Assembly: GCF_000337795.1 (NCBI RefSeq)
Contig: NZ_AOLP01000004.1
Coordinates: 124,001-188,000 of the forward strand
Length of the DNA stretch: 64,000 bases
Source: Haloferax denitrificans ATCC 35960
GTDB lineage: Archaea > Halobacteriota > Halobacteria > Halobacteriales > Haloferacaceae
Direction: 5' to 3'
Under the pieces are notes generated by a model, which was not told where the DNA came from, made no database searches, and saw only the letters and a program-made list of their open reading frames with translations. This document shows positions 43,840-53,682 of the stretch, in pieces (the stretch's first letter is position 1; each line of letters opens with the position of its first letter). Position numbers and translations under genes: made by a program.

Positions 43840-44529
43840 TCACCAGCCTTGCCGCAGTACGAAGGCGGCGTGCCCGAACACGGCCAGCAGGAAGGGAACC
43901 GAACCGGCGGGCCAGACGACGACCGTGCCGAGCGGAATCGCCCCGAAAAAGAGCGCGGTCACGGCGAACCGAACCCACACCCAATCGGCCGATTTCGGCG
44001 TCGAATCCGCGGAAATCGAAACGTCGTACTGACGGAGCGTCTCACGAAATCGCGGTTCGAACTCGTCCGAGACGAGAAACATCGAGGGCTTGTTGACGAA
44101 CGGTTTCCCGTAGAACAACCGGACCGCAGTCTGGTCTCCGAGCGTCACGAACCGGGCAGATTCGACGTCCGCGAGCGACGTGGTCACGTCCTCGTCGCTC
44201 CGAAACAGCGAGGGGTCGCCCATGTGGTAGGTGCTTTCGAGCTCGCCGGCGTCCCCGTCGACCGTGACGCTCATGCGGACGAACCGCTCCGAACTCTGGA
44301 GGACTGCCGTCAGTATCACCGCGCAGTACATACTGTACACGAACGGGCCGCTGTCACCGGCGAGCGCCCCGAAAATCAGTAACGCGAGGGGAGCAACGGC
44401 GAACACGCCCCACCACAACACGCGGCCGAAGTCGACGCCGTTGAACGCGATTCGCATCGGGAGACCCCGGAGTCCACGTACCGCCGCGGTCCACGCTATC
44501 TCGGGTTCGGTCTCGTTGGAATCGCTCAC
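43840..44529 (-). CDS. Membrane protein of unknown function
   Basis: The 229-residue product has two spans at about residues 38-78, a soluble mostly beta domain (about 85-180, with VDGDAGELESTYHMGDPSLF) and two C-terminal spans. The layout resembles PH-like membrane proteins of archaea, but the match is only by general shape. Convergent with the small membrane protein at 43578. Confidence 0.65.
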   Translation of the reverse strand: MSDSNETEPEIAWTAAVRGLRGLPMRIAFNGVDFGRVLWWGVFAVAPLALLIFGALAGDSGPFVYSMYCAVILTAVLQSSERFVRMSVTVDGDAGELESTYHMGDPSLFRSDEDVTTSLADVESARFVTLGDQTAVRLFYGKPFVNKPSMFLVSDEFEPRFRETLRQYDVSISADSTPKSADWVWVRFAVTALFFGAIPLGTVVVWPAGSVPFLLAVFGHAAFVLRQGW

Positions 44530-45056
44530 TCGTCATCGGATTGCGAGCGCGCCGGTTTCATCCCTGCGGTGCTCTCCGAGGCGTCGCTTCCGCGACCGTA
44601 GTTCGTCCGGCACTCTGCGCGTTTTCAATTCTGTTTTTCTGATACATCTTACATAATATTGTGTTTTAGATGAGTTCTGTGAAACGTCGACTGACTCCTC
44701 CACACACGCGAACTGGTGCTCATACTCCGCGATATTTTAGGAAATAAGCCGTTTATCGGTTGAATATCAGCGGATACCATCTGGGCGGAACGCTCTCGAC
44801 CGCGACGGAGAGTCTCTCGCTGTCATCGACGAGCGACACAATTTTCGACAGATGATAGTTCAAAAATCCAGCGGTAGAACGCTCCTGTCTGGAATTTTCG
44901 TATCGGTTGTATATCCGGTTGGAGATAACCCCGCTCAGACACTATTGCTCTAAATATACACTACTAACTTAACGGCTCAGATACTCATTGTGTCGGTGGT
45001 TCGGCCGCGTCGGGCCGGGCCGCCGCTTCGTCCGAGGGGGGACCGTTCGAAGCCGA
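44530..45056. other. AT-rich gap, no gene seen
   Basis: From 44630 to 44985 the DNA is AT-rich with many stops in all frames. I see no tRNA-like structure, no coding bias and no clear inverted repeat; it may include the decayed flank of the truncated SDR gene. Confidence 0.5.
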
Positions 45057-45317
45057 TTAGGGCTGGACCTGGTCGAGGGGGCGGATGAGGACTTCGTTGA
45101 TGTCGACGCGTGCGGGTTGGGTGACGACGAACGTAATCGTTCGTGCGATGTCCTCGGGCGCGAGCGCGTCCATCGTGCCGACGTAGTCCTTGACGTTCTT
45201 CTGGACCTCGTCGTCGGGGATGTGGTCGAGCAGTTCCGTGTCGACCGCCCCCGGCTCAATCGACGAGACGTGGATGCCCGCTTCGGCCACGTCGAGTCGG
45301 AGCGAGTCGCTGAACAT
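45057..45317 (-). pseudogene. Truncated SDR, C-terminal third only
   Basis: The 86-codon frame begins MFSDSLRLDVAEAGIHVSSI and reads EPGAVDTELLDHIPDDEVQK, DALAPEDIARTITFVVTQP, the C-terminal part of an SDR after the YxxxK helix. The Rossmann N-terminus and catalytic residues are missing; the DNA beyond 45318 is unrelated AT-rich sequence. A deletion remnant. Confidence 0.8.
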
Positions 45318-45586
45318 CTTTTCCGTCCAGTTCCGAACCGAATTCTTCTGACATCACCTGTTAATAGTCAGCTTACTGGCTTCGCAGTTATGCTATCTGG
45401 AATGGGTGTTTAAGTACCCCAGTTCCCGAGCGGCTCGTTCCCCGGCGGTACCTGCAGTGGCGGTACGGTGGCCCGGACCAGAAAACTCGGCTCCCGCGGT
45501 CGGTACGAGTACCGAGTTGCGGTCACCTCTCGAAGAAAGGCCAAAACCGACCGCCTCGGAGCCGTGCGGCGCTCGTCAGCGGAGCG

Positions 45587-45880
45587 TCACTGTTCGACAG
45601 CGTTCGAGTAGTCTCGGGTCCACAGGACGGCAGACACGCAGAGAAACGGTAGCCCGTACACCGCGCTCACTGCGACCATCATCTGGAGCGGGTGCGTCCG
45701 CGGTAGTACCGCCCAGACGACTCCGACGACACCCAGCAGGCCGACTGCCTCGTAGGTCGCCCGTCGCCACGCCGACGCTCGCGCTGTGGTTCGCGTCGGT
45801 GTCGCCTCGCCGCCCTCGAGCGATTTCGACGGCGGACTAACGGTCCGTCCGTCTCGAACACATCGACATCCTACTGACAT
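45587..45880 (-). CDS. Small membrane protein, hypothetical
   Basis: The 97-residue product has a basic N-terminal part and two hydrophobic segments (EAVGLLGVVGVVWAVLP and MMVAVSAVYGLPFLCVSAVL), ending WTRDYSNAVEQ. Possibly translated from a later start because the first 35 residues are not acidic. No family recognised; coding status moderate. Confidence 0.5.
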   Translation of the reverse strand: MSVGCRCVRDGRTVSPPSKSLEGGEATPTRTTARASAWRRATYEAVGLLGVVGVVWAVLPRTHPLQMMVAVSAVYGLPFLCVSAVLWTRDYSNAVEQ

Positions 45881-46297
45881 ACTCGTATTGAGGGCTTCGA
45901 CCGGTATGGTTGCAGTGCTATACGGAAAGCATGGTTACGTAGTCCGCTCGCTCGATTCGACGCCGCGAGCCATCGCCCCCTCGGTGACGCGACAAAAGCC
46001 ATATCGAGAGCCGAGTGATATGTGTGTGATTACGGACATATGGCGGCGGTCGTGCCTGAATTAAAACCGCCGTGCGCGCCGTTCCCGGTGAGTGGTCTGC
46101 CAATCGTACGAGGCGAAATGTCATTTAAATACGTTCGCAACGACGAACCGCTACGCGGGACACCTCGCGCGGACGACCGACCTCGAAACCAGATGTCGGT
46201 CTCGGGTTGTCGAACCAGACCCGCACTTCGGGCCACCACACTCGCGCGAACACGCACGAGCGGGTGGTTTTAGGTACCTCTGGAACGAGCGTTCGGT
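45881..46297. other. Gap without an identifiable gene
   Basis: This 417-bp stretch contains only short frames of unhalophilic composition. A promoter for the gene at 46298 should lie at its end (TTTTAGGTAC at 46267-46276). Nothing else recognised. Confidence 0.5.
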
Positions 46298-46639
46298 ATG
46301 TCGTTCGAATCCGACCTTGAAGCGACTGCCGAGGCCGCAGACGACCTCCCCGATGCGGAGGACATCGTACAGGACCGCGACGAGATTCCGATTCGGGAAC
46401 TGTTCGATTCGGCGTTCATGACTTCCTACACCGACTTCGACAGCTTCGACGAGATGGTCGAGGCCAGTCCGTCGGACGCGACCACCGCCGACGACCTGTC
46501 GCTGGTTCCGGACGGGACGTGGGACGAGTTCGTCGCCGAGACGACGGCGTTCGACGACGAAAAGGAGATGGTGTTCGCGGTCCGCGACCACTGGGTCGCA
46601 GAACAACTCGGGCTCGACGAGTCGCTGTCCAGTCAGTAG
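46298..46639 (+). CDS. Acidic haloarchaeal protein, 113 residues
   Basis: The product MSFESDLEATAEAADDLPDA is extremely acidic with a central DSAFMTSYTDFDSFDEMVEA and a C-terminal FAVRDHWVAEQLGL helix. Such small DUF-type proteins are common in haloarchaea; function unknown. It overlaps the 3-prime end of the convergent monooxygenase gene by seven bases. Confidence 0.75.
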   Translation: MSFESDLEATAEAADDLPDAEDIVQDRDEIPIRELFDSAFMTSYTDFDSFDEMVEASPSDATTADDLSLVPDGTWDEFVAETTAFDDEKEMVFAVRDHWVAEQLGLDESLSSQ

Positions 46640-47862
46640 TTCCCGGTCGTGACAATCGGCGGCGGCGTGTGGGGACCGTACGGCGCGTCGTCGAGATACT
46701 CGCCGGCCGGCTCGAAGTACGCGGCGAGCGACGCCGCGGCCTCTTTTCGGAGCACCGTCACCGGGTCGTCGCCCTGCAGATAGTCGAGGGCCTGACCCGC
46801 GGCGTCGAGGTTGTACTCCGCCGCCTTCTCGCGGCGAGCGGCGAACAGCTCCACCTCGTCGCGGGCGACCGCGTCGCTGTGCGCCCGGTAGCCGACCGCG
46901 ATAGCGGACGCCGCCTCGTCCGCGTCGGCGACCCCGGAGTTCATTCCCCGCGCGCCGAACGGTGCGAGCAGGTGCGCCGCCTCGCCCACCAAGAGAACGC
47001 GGCGATGCTCGTCGACGAAGCTGTCGGCCATCACCTGCAGGAACCGATAGGTGGACACCCACTCGATGTTGTCCGCGTACCTCTCACCCATGACCGCCGC
47101 GACGAATTCCCGCATCCGCTCGTCGCTGGTGAGCTCTTCGGGGTCGTCTCCCTCGATGCACTGGATGTCGAGCCGCCAGCCGCCGGTAAACGGGACGAGG
47201 AGGACGTTCCGGTCGCCGACGGCCGGGTCAGCGTAGTGAAACAGCCGCTCGAACGGGAGCGGGTCGTCTTCGACCTCGTCGACGTCGGCGATGATAAAGG
47301 AGTTCTCCGACTGGTCGCCTTCGAACTGTGCGCCGATTTCCGACCGGGCGGTCGACCCCCCGCCGTCGGCTCCGACGAGATACGGCGTCTCCCACGTCTG
47401 TCCGTCCGCCGTCTCGACGCGGACGCCGTCGGGACTCGATTCGACGGTCTCGACCGCCGCGTCCCAGTGGATGTCGATGCCGGCTTCGGCGAGCGCCTCG
47501 TGCATGTACGCCTCGGTCGTCACCTGCGGAATGCTCGTGAAATGGGGGATGTCGCCCGACCCGCCGGGGCTGTCGTACGTCCGCGAGAACACCTCCCTGC
47601 CGTGATAGAGCGTCCGCCGAGTCGGCCAGACGAGACCCTCCTCGACGAGGCCCGTCCCGAGTCCGGGATGCACGCGTTCGAGGGTTCGGAGCGTCGCACC
47701 GTGCACGTAAATCGCCCGACTCCCCGAGCGGTCGCGGTCTTCGGACTCCGCTTCGACAATCGTGACGGGCACCCCGCGGGCGTGTAGCGCGAGCGCCGTG
47801 GTCATGCCGACGGGGCCGGCTCCCGCGACTAACACTGGTGATTCCGTGTCATCGTTCGTCAT
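46633..47862 (-). CDS. FAD-dependent aromatic monooxygenase (PHBH/MhpA type)
   Basis: The 409-residue flavin hydroxylase has the GxGxxG dinucleotide motif VLVAGAGPVGMTTALALHAR, the DG-like LVGADGGGSTAR and VLLVGEAAHLLAPFGARGMN, where the normal GD motif Asp is Glu. Class A monooxygenases add OH to aromatic acids or their CoA esters. Beside an aryl-CoA ligase and thioesterase in the same island, it could hydroxylate an aryl-CoA on the way to gentisate (inference). Confidence 0.88.
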   Translation of the reverse strand: MTNDDTESPVLVAGAGPVGMTTALALHARGVPVTIVEAESEDRDRSGSRAIYVHGATLRTLERVHPGLGTGLVEEGLVWPTRRTLYHGREVFSRTYDSPGGSGDIPHFTSIPQVTTEAYMHEALAEAGIDIHWDAAVETVESSPDGVRVETADGQTWETPYLVGADGGGSTARSEIGAQFEGDQSENSFIIADVDEVEDDPLPFERLFHYADPAVGDRNVLLVPFTGGWRLDIQCIEGDDPEELTSDERMREFVAAVMGERYADNIEWVSTYRFLQVMADSFVDEHRRVLLVGEAAHLLAPFGARGMNSGVADADEAASAIAVGYRAHSDAVARDEVELFAARREKAAEYNLDAAGQALDYLQGDDPVTVLRKEAAASLAAYFEPAGEYLDDAPYGPHTPPPIVTTGNY

Positions 47863-48077
47863 AGATAATATGATATCACGATACGACTGGCATATACGTT
47901 GTGGTCAGCGCAGTCATCCCCGTCGGCGGACGGGTGGTCCGACGGCGTACTCACCGGGTCGCACGTCGCGTTCAACTGACCGCTCGTCACGAGACCGGTC
48001 ACCGACTCGTCTTGTGGTCGTTGGCGGTTCCGCGCGCACGAGAAAACGTTATAACGGTTGCCCAATCTTAATGAACT

Positions 48078-48803
48078 ATGTTAACAGTGGCCGATCTCCG
48101 CAAGGAATTCGGTGGATTAGTCGCGGTCGACGATGTGAACTTCGAAATCGGCTCCGGGGAAATCGTCGGGCTCATCGGCCCGAACGGGGCCGGCAAGACC
48201 ACGTTGTTCAACAGCATCACGGGCGTTCTCCAGCCGGAAAACGGGTCGCAAGTCACGTTCGACGGGACCGACATCGTGGCGCTGGAGACCCACGACATCG
48301 CACGGCGGGGCCTGGTTCGGACGTTCCAAATCGTCCGCGTCTTCGACGAGATGACCGTCTTCGAGAACGTGATGACGGGCGCGCTGTTCGGCACCGACGA
48401 GTCGATTTCACAGGAAGAGGCCGAAGAGCGCGCCCACGACGCGCTGGCGTTCATCGGCCTCACGGAGAAAGCGGAGCTGACGACCGGCAACCTCCCAATC
48501 GCACAGAAAAAGCAACTTGAACTGGCGCGCGCGCTCGCCTCTCGGCCGAACTTACTGCTCTTAGACGAAATCGCGAGCGGGCTCACGCCCGGCGAGATAG
48601 CCGACCTCACCGACACGATACGGCGACTCCGCGACGAACGCGGTATCTCCGTCTTCTGGATCGAACACATCATGGACGCCATCATGGGCGTCGCAGACCG
48701 AATTATCGTCCTGAACAGCGGGCGGAAGCTCGCGGAGGGGACGCCCGCCGAAATCCGGGACAATCAGGCCGTCGTCGAGGCCTACCTGGGGGACGAAGCA
48801 TGA
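48078..48803 (+). CDS. livG: Branched-chain-type ABC ATPase LivG
   Basis: The 241-residue ATPase has Walker A GLIGPNGAGKTTLFNSITGV, LivG-type long insert LVRTFQIVRVFDEMTVFENV, signature-like LPIAQKKQLELARAL and Walker B LLLLDEIASGLTPGEIADL. It is translationally coupled to livF (ATGA overlap). Together with the genes at 49686-52949 it makes an importer, by context for aromatic acids rather than leucine. Confidence 0.93.
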   Translation: MLTVADLRKEFGGLVAVDDVNFEIGSGEIVGLIGPNGAGKTTLFNSITGVLQPENGSQVTFDGTDIVALETHDIARRGLVRTFQIVRVFDEMTVFENVMTGALFGTDESISQEEAEERAHDALAFIGLTEKAELTTGNLPIAQKKQLELARALASRPNLLLLDEIASGLTPGEIADLTDTIRRLRDERGISVFWIEHIMDAIMGVADRIIVLNSGRKLAEGTPAEIRDNQAVVEAYLGDEA

Positions 48804-49492
48804 TCGAAGTCGACGAGATAGACGTGTCCTACGGCAACATTCAGGTGCTGTGGGACCTCTCGTTCACCGTCTCCGAAGACGACCGCGTGGTGTCTATCGT
48901 CGGCCCCAACGGCGCGGGGAAATCGACGCTCCTTCGGGTCATGTCGGGTCTCCACCCGGTCGACGACGGCCGCGTGACCGCGTGGGGCGACGACGTGGCG
49001 GGCCTGGAGCCCTCCGATATCGTCAAGCGCGGGTTCGTCCACGTCTCCGAGGAGCGGAACCTGTTCGGCGACATGAGCGTCCGCGAGAACCTTGAGATGG
49101 GCGCGTACACCCAGCGGGGGTCGCTCGACGAGACGATGCAGGAGGTGTTCGAGCTCTTCCCGATTCTCGAAGAGCGACAGGACCAGCGTGCGGCCTCGAT
49201 GAGCGGGGGCCAACAGCAGATGCTCGCTATCGGTCGCGGACTGATGGCGAGGCCGAAGATTCTGGCGCTCGACGAACCCTCGGAGGGGCTCGCGCCGAAG
49301 ATAACGAACCGGGTGTTCGAGAAAATCGAGGAAATCAGCGATAACGTGACCGTGCTCCTCGTCGAACAGCACGTCCACAAGGCGCTGGGGCTGGCCGACC
49401 GGGCGTACCTCCTGGAGAACGGCGAGATAATCACGGAAGACACGGGGCCGTCGCTCTTGGAGTCCGACCACATCAAAGAGGCGTACCTGTAG
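48800..49492 (+). CDS. livF: Branched-chain-type ABC ATPase LivF
   Basis: The 230-residue second ATPase has Walker A SIVGPNGAGKSTLLRVMSGL, signature MSGGQQQMLAIGRGLMARPK and Walker B ILALDEPSEGLAPKITNRVF, all typical LivF. It overlaps livG by four bases and runs toward the convergent livM gene. Confidence 0.94.
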   Translation: MIEVDEIDVSYGNIQVLWDLSFTVSEDDRVVSIVGPNGAGKSTLLRVMSGLHPVDDGRVTAWGDDVAGLEPSDIVKRGFVHVSEERNLFGDMSVRENLEMGAYTQRGSLDETMQEVFELFPILEERQDQRAASMSGGQQQMLAIGRGLMARPKILALDEPSEGLAPKITNRVFEKIEEISDNVTVLLVEQHVHKALGLADRAYLLENGEIITEDTGPSLLESDHIKEAYL

Positions 49493-49650
49493 CGCTGACG
49501 TGTAGCGCCGACGCGGTTCTGGTTCTCACGGGACGGTCGCTTCTCTGCGGGCTGTCGGGCTGTCACTCTCGGTCGTTGGAGAGGTGAGCCGTCGCTGTAG
49601 TGGTGTGAGAATCGACGGCCCGCGTTAGAATGAAAACAGGAAGGAAACGT

Positions 49651-49686
49651 CCGAGTCCGAGTCCGAGTCCGAGTCCGAGTCCGAGT
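49651..49686. repeat. Six tandem CCGAGT hexamers
   Basis: Six exact copies of CCGAGT run from 49651 to 49686, the last overlapping the first base of the livM stop complement. Slippage there would not change livM unless the stop itself is altered. Located in the convergent gap between livF and livM. Confidence 0.9.
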
Positions 49687-50711
49687 CAGCGGCTTTCGAC
49701 GTCCGTGCCACCCCCCTCCGGTTCGTCGGTGAGACCGAGGTCGCTCAGCACGTCTCGGGCGGAGCGAACGACGCCCTGTCGGAAGTAGAGGAACAACACG
49801 ATGAGGAGCGCGCCGAAGATGGCGGACCGCCACGTCTGGAGGCTCTGGGCCGAACTCAGGAACTCCTCGATACCGACGATGATGGTCGCGCCGACGATGG
49901 GCCCCATCGTGGTCCGCAGGCCGCCGACGACGAGGACGATGAGGACGATGACGTCGACGGCGATGAAGGTGAAGCCACCGGGGAGGATGTACCCCGACTC
50001 GCGGGCGAAGAACGCGCCGACCAAGCCGATGAGGAAGGCGGCGACGAACCCCGCGATGGTCTTGTACCGGACGACGTCGATGCCGATGGACTCGGCCGCG
50101 ACCTCGTCTTCCCTGATGGCGTCGAACGCGATGCCGTACTTCGAGTGGACGAGCCGGAGGTAAAACCCGAGCGTCGCCACGAGCAGGAGCAACACGAGGT
50201 AGTAGAGCACGAGCTTCGTCTCGATGCCGACCGCGTCGGCGACGACCTCGAGGCCGAAGTACTCGTACGGGAATCCGGTCGACCCGCCGGTGATGCCCCG
50301 CGCGCCGACGAATATCTCGCTGAACACGAGTTGGAGGTTCAGCGTGAGAATGGAGATGAGGACGACGGTGAAGTTGCGTTTGGCGGAGACGTAACTGACG
50401 AGGAGGCCGATGAGACCGCACGCCAGCGCCGCCACGGGGAGCGTGACCCACGCGGAGATGGCCAACGCGTCGGCCAAAATCGCCGTCGTGTAGGCGCCGA
50501 ACCCCGCCAGCCCGCCCATGAACAGGAACAGTTGGTCCGTGTGTCCGAAGACGATGTTGAGCGCGACCGCGAACAGCGCGATGAGCAGGAGGTGGGCGAG
50601 GACGCTCTCGTAGTAACTGCTCCCGAGGACCGCGAGCGGTGCGAGCGCGAACACGACCGCCACGATGGCGACGTTTCGCACCTCGGTGCCGAGCGACGGT
50701 CTGGAACTCAT
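49686..50711 (-). CDS. livM: ABC permease LivM
   Basis: The 341-residue permease has about nine hydrophobic segments, the LivM motif GLEVVADAVGIETKLVLYYL region and VHSKYGIAFDAIREDEVAAE (permease loop touching the ATPase), and GGLRTTMGPIVGATIIVGIE. It overlaps the livH stop by four bases. Confidence 0.92.
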   Translation of the reverse strand: MSSRPSLGTEVRNVAIVAVVFALAPLAVLGSSYYESVLAHLLLIALFAVALNIVFGHTDQLFLFMGGLAGFGAYTTAILADALAISAWVTLPVAALACGLIGLLVSYVSAKRNFTVVLISILTLNLQLVFSEIFVGARGITGGSTGFPYEYFGLEVVADAVGIETKLVLYYLVLLLLVATLGFYLRLVHSKYGIAFDAIREDEVAAESIGIDVVRYKTIAGFVAAFLIGLVGAFFARESGYILPGGFTFIAVDVIVLIVLVVGGLRTTMGPIVGATIIVGIEEFLSSAQSLQTWRSAIFGALLIVLFLYFRQGVVRSARDVLSDLGLTDEPEGGGTDVESR

Positions 50712-51577
50712 GATATCGCCTCCGGCCGGGCGAGGAGCACGACGATGGCGGTCGCGAACAGGATGATGGTCGCGACGTACGACCCGACGAAGAAGTTGGC
50801 GAACTGGTTGACGAGCCCGAGGAAGACCCCGGCGCTAATCGCGCCGACGAGGCTCCGGACGCCGCCGACGATGGAGATGATGAGCGCGAACGTCGTGAAC
50901 TCGAACCCGTTCGACACCGCGACCGCGGAGCCGGCGGCGAACACCAGCCCGCCGAGTCCGGCCACCGCGGCCGAGAGGACGAAGATGAGCGTCCGAATGC
51001 GCCGCGGGTTGACCCCGACGAGACGCGCGCCGCGTTCGTCCTGAAACACGGTCCGGGTGGCCTTCCCGAGGAACGTGCCGCGTAAGAACCCGAACAGGAC
51101 CGCGAGAACGACGGTGCCGATGGCGACGATGATGAGCGAACTCCCAGTGAGCGTCGCGCCGCCGACGGAGACGGTGCCCACGTCTAACGGGAGCGTGTAC
51201 CGCGACGGGAAGTAGTTGATGAGGACGCCGTCGAGGAAGACGGTCAACCCGAGCGTCGTGAAGATGCCGAGGAGGATGCGTTCCTCGCCGTCCGACCGGT
51301 AGACGAGCGAGAGAATCGTCCGGTCGACGACCAGTCCGAACAGCGCGACCACGACGAGTGCGACCGCGCCGGCGACGACGAGACCCATCCCGCTGTTGAC
51401 GACGAGGGTCGCGACGAGCACCGCGAGGACGGCGAACGTGCCGATAGCGAGGTTGAGCACCTCGCCGAGGCCGAACACGAGGGTGATGCCCACGCCGAGC
51501 AGGGCGAGGAACACGCCGAAGGCGAGGCCGTCCATGGCGACGCCGAGGAGCGTGCTCGCCGTCACCATACGGGACAC
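50708..51577 (-). CDS. livH: ABC permease LivH
   Basis: The 289-residue permease has eight or nine spans, GVGITLVFGLGEVLNLAIGT near the N-terminus, TRTVFQDERGARLVGVNPRR (ATPase-contact loop) and SIVGGVRSLVGAISAGVFLG at the end, the LivH pattern. It is coupled to livM and lies 76 bp downstream of the binding-protein gene. Confidence 0.93.
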   Translation of the reverse strand: MSRMVTASTLLGVAMDGLAFGVFLALLGVGITLVFGLGEVLNLAIGTFAVLAVLVATLVVNSGMGLVVAGAVALVVVALFGLVVDRTILSLVYRSDGEERILLGIFTTLGLTVFLDGVLINYFPSRYTLPLDVGTVSVGGATLTGSSLIIVAIGTVVLAVLFGFLRGTFLGKATRTVFQDERGARLVGVNPRRIRTLIFVLSAAVAGLGGLVFAAGSAVAVSNGFEFTTFALIISIVGGVRSLVGAISAGVFLGLVNQFANFFVGSYVATIILFATAIVVLLARPEAIS

Positions 51578-51653
51578 CTCCCGTCCCGAGTCGTCGTCGC
51601 TCCGCTCCGAGCGGCGAATCGGGCGACGGCGGTACCCCGACCGAATCGCGCCA

Positions 51654-52949
51654 TCATTGGTCGGCGGGGAGTGCGGGCAGTGCGTCGGTCCGGAACTGCT
51701 CTTCGAAGCCGAAGTTCCCCTCGGGGAAGTACGACGGCGCTTCCGACGTCAGTTGGCTGTATATCTGCACCTGATTTTTCAGCTCGCCGTTCTCCGTGTA
51801 CTCGATGGGGTTCGCGAACAGCGTGTCGAACCTGATGTTCCGAATGGCGTCGGCGATGGCCGTCGAGTCCGTCGAACCGGCGTCTTCGATGGCCTGCGCC
51901 AGCATCTTCCCCGAGACGTAGCCGTACGCGGTGTGGGTGTCGAACTGGTTCCCCGTCGACTCGCCGAAGCGCCGCGCCACTTCCGCGAACTCGTCGCTGT
52001 ACACGTCGGTGTTGTGCACGTGAGTGAACCCGCCTTCGAAGGCGAGGTCGCCGAGCGCGCCCGCGATGACGCCCGGCGGGAAGCTCGGGCCGGTGACGAC
52101 CTCCGGCGAGTACCCGAGTTCGTTCAACTGGCCCGCGATGCTGAGCGACCCCGGCGGGTGGCCCGTCGCCACCATCATTTCGAGGTCCTGCGGATATCGC
52201 CGGATGAACGACCTGAAGTCGCTCGCGCCGACCGGCGCGGCCTGCACGTTCACGTCCACGTCGAAGTGCTGTTGAATCCCCGCCTCGACGGAGCGGCCCC
52301 ACGCGTAGTCACCGATGATTGCGCCGACGTTCGAGTAGCCGGCCTCGGCGACGAGGCTCGCCTGCGCTTGCATCGTCGTGGCCGCCGGAAGCAACCCGAC
52401 TCGGAACGTGTAGGTCGTCTCCGGGGTGATTGCTTGGTTCGTCCCGGACATGTGGAGGAGCATCGGAACTTCGAGCTCCTGTGCGGTGCGTGCGGTTCGG
52501 ATACCGACGTCTGACGAGACGGGACCGACCGTCGCCACCGCGTTCTCCTGTTCGACGAATCGGCGGAAGATAGTGTCGGCCTGTCCGGCGTCGCTCTGTG
52601 TGTCCGACTCGACGATTTCCAACTGTCGGCCCAAGACGCCGCCGTCGGCGTTGACCTCCTGCACGGCGAACGCGAGCCCGGCGCGGTGGGCGTTCCCCCA
52701 CGGGGTGAACGACCCCGAAAGCGGCTGGAGCGAACCGATGACGATGGACTCGCCGGAGCCGCCCCCGGAACTGTCGGTCTGCCCCGTCGTCCCGCCGCCT
52801 CCGGTTTCGCCTTCAGTGGTCCCTGCCCCGTCGTCCGTGCCGGACCCGCCACCGGCACATCCCGCCAGCAGTCCGACGCCCGCAACACCGCTCAGTTTCA
52901 CGAAGTTCCGTCTGCGAATTGGGTTTTTCCCGACCATGAATGTCATCAT
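51654..52949 (-). CDS. LivK/AmiC-type solute-binding lipoprotein
   Basis: The 431-residue protein has a twin-arginine signal IRRRNFVKLSGVAGVGLLAG followed by the lipobox Cys and a Gly/Thr-rich linker. The Peripla_BP_6 fold is seen in IVIGSLQPLSGSFTPWGNAH and VATVGPVSSDVGIRTARTA. It delivers ligand to LivHM. Members of this family bind branched-chain amino acids, amides or aromatic acids; the neighbouring genes favour an aromatic acid. First gene of the minus-strand operon. Confidence 0.92.
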   Translation of the reverse strand: MMTFMVGKNPIRRRNFVKLSGVAGVGLLAGCAGGGSGTDDGAGTTEGETGGGGTTGQTDSSGGGSGESIVIGSLQPLSGSFTPWGNAHRAGLAFAVQEVNADGGVLGRQLEIVESDTQSDAGQADTIFRRFVEQENAVATVGPVSSDVGIRTARTAQELEVPMLLHMSGTNQAITPETTYTFRVGLLPAATTMQAQASLVAEAGYSNVGAIIGDYAWGRSVEAGIQQHFDVDVNVQAAPVGASDFRSFIRRYPQDLEMMVATGHPPGSLSIAGQLNELGYSPEVVTGPSFPPGVIAGALGDLAFEGGFTHVHNTDVYSDEFAEVARRFGESTGNQFDTHTAYGYVSGKMLAQAIEDAGSTDSTAIADAIRNIRFDTLFANPIEYTENGELKNQVQIYSQLTSEAPSYFPEGNFGFEEQFRTDALPALPADQ

Positions 52950-53161
52950 TGATTAGTGGGGTTAAATAACTTTGTGGTGTGTTGTCGTCCGCCTAGACTG
53001 GCTGACACCTCTGCGGTCGCTTGCCAGCGAACGGTGGGTACGGCGGGAGACACGGTAGATATGTTGTCGGTCGATGGTGAACGTATCTGACCGCGCGCCC
53101 ACGCGAGAGCGAGTGCGTCGGACAGAGCACTTATTACTTCGTTTGCGTGACTTACTGTTCG

Positions 53162-53623
53162 ATGTCACAACGCTACTACGAAGACATCCCGGTCGGAGAG
53201 GTTCTCGACCTCGGCACCTACACGGCCGACCGAACCGAACTCCTGCGATTCGCCGAGCGCTACGACCCACAGCCGATTCACGCCGACCCGGTGGTCGCAG
53301 AGGAGACGATGTACGGCGGCATCATCGCCAGCGGCTGGCACACCGCGGGGTCGTGCATGCGCTTGCTGGTAGACGGATTCCTCGCAGAGACGGCGACGCT
53401 GGGGTCGTTCGGACTCGAAGAACTCCGTTGGAAGACGCCCGTCTATCCGGGCGACACCATCCGCGCGGAGGCCCGAATACTGGAGAAGACCGAGTCGACC
53501 AGCCGCGGCGACAGGGGGTACATCACGACCGAAGTCGAAGCGACGAACGGGGCCGACGAGGAGGTCATCTACTGGCGGGCGACGAACATCTTCCTGACGA
53601 GGCCGACCGACACCTCCCGGTGA
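53162..53623 (+). CDS. MaoC-like (R)-enoyl-CoA hydratase
   Basis: The 153-residue hotdog protein starts MSQRYYEDIPVGEVLDLGTY and has the hydratase Asp/His motif YDPQPIHADPVVAEETMYGG, followed by ASGWHTAGSCMRLLVDGF. It hydrates enoyl-CoA esters in a beta-oxidation-like step. TATA-like CTTATTAC lies about 30 bp upstream. Divergent from the binding-protein gene. Confidence 0.88.
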   Translation: MSQRYYEDIPVGEVLDLGTYTADRTELLRFAERYDPQPIHADPVVAEETMYGGIIASGWHTAGSCMRLLVDGFLAETATLGSFGLEELRWKTPVYPGDTIRAEARILEKTESTSRGDRGYITTEVEATNGADEEVIYWRATNIFLTRPTDTSR

Positions 53624-53682
53624 TACGCCACGTCCTTGCCGACATCTGAACCCTATTGTACACCGATAGTAAATCATCTTCC

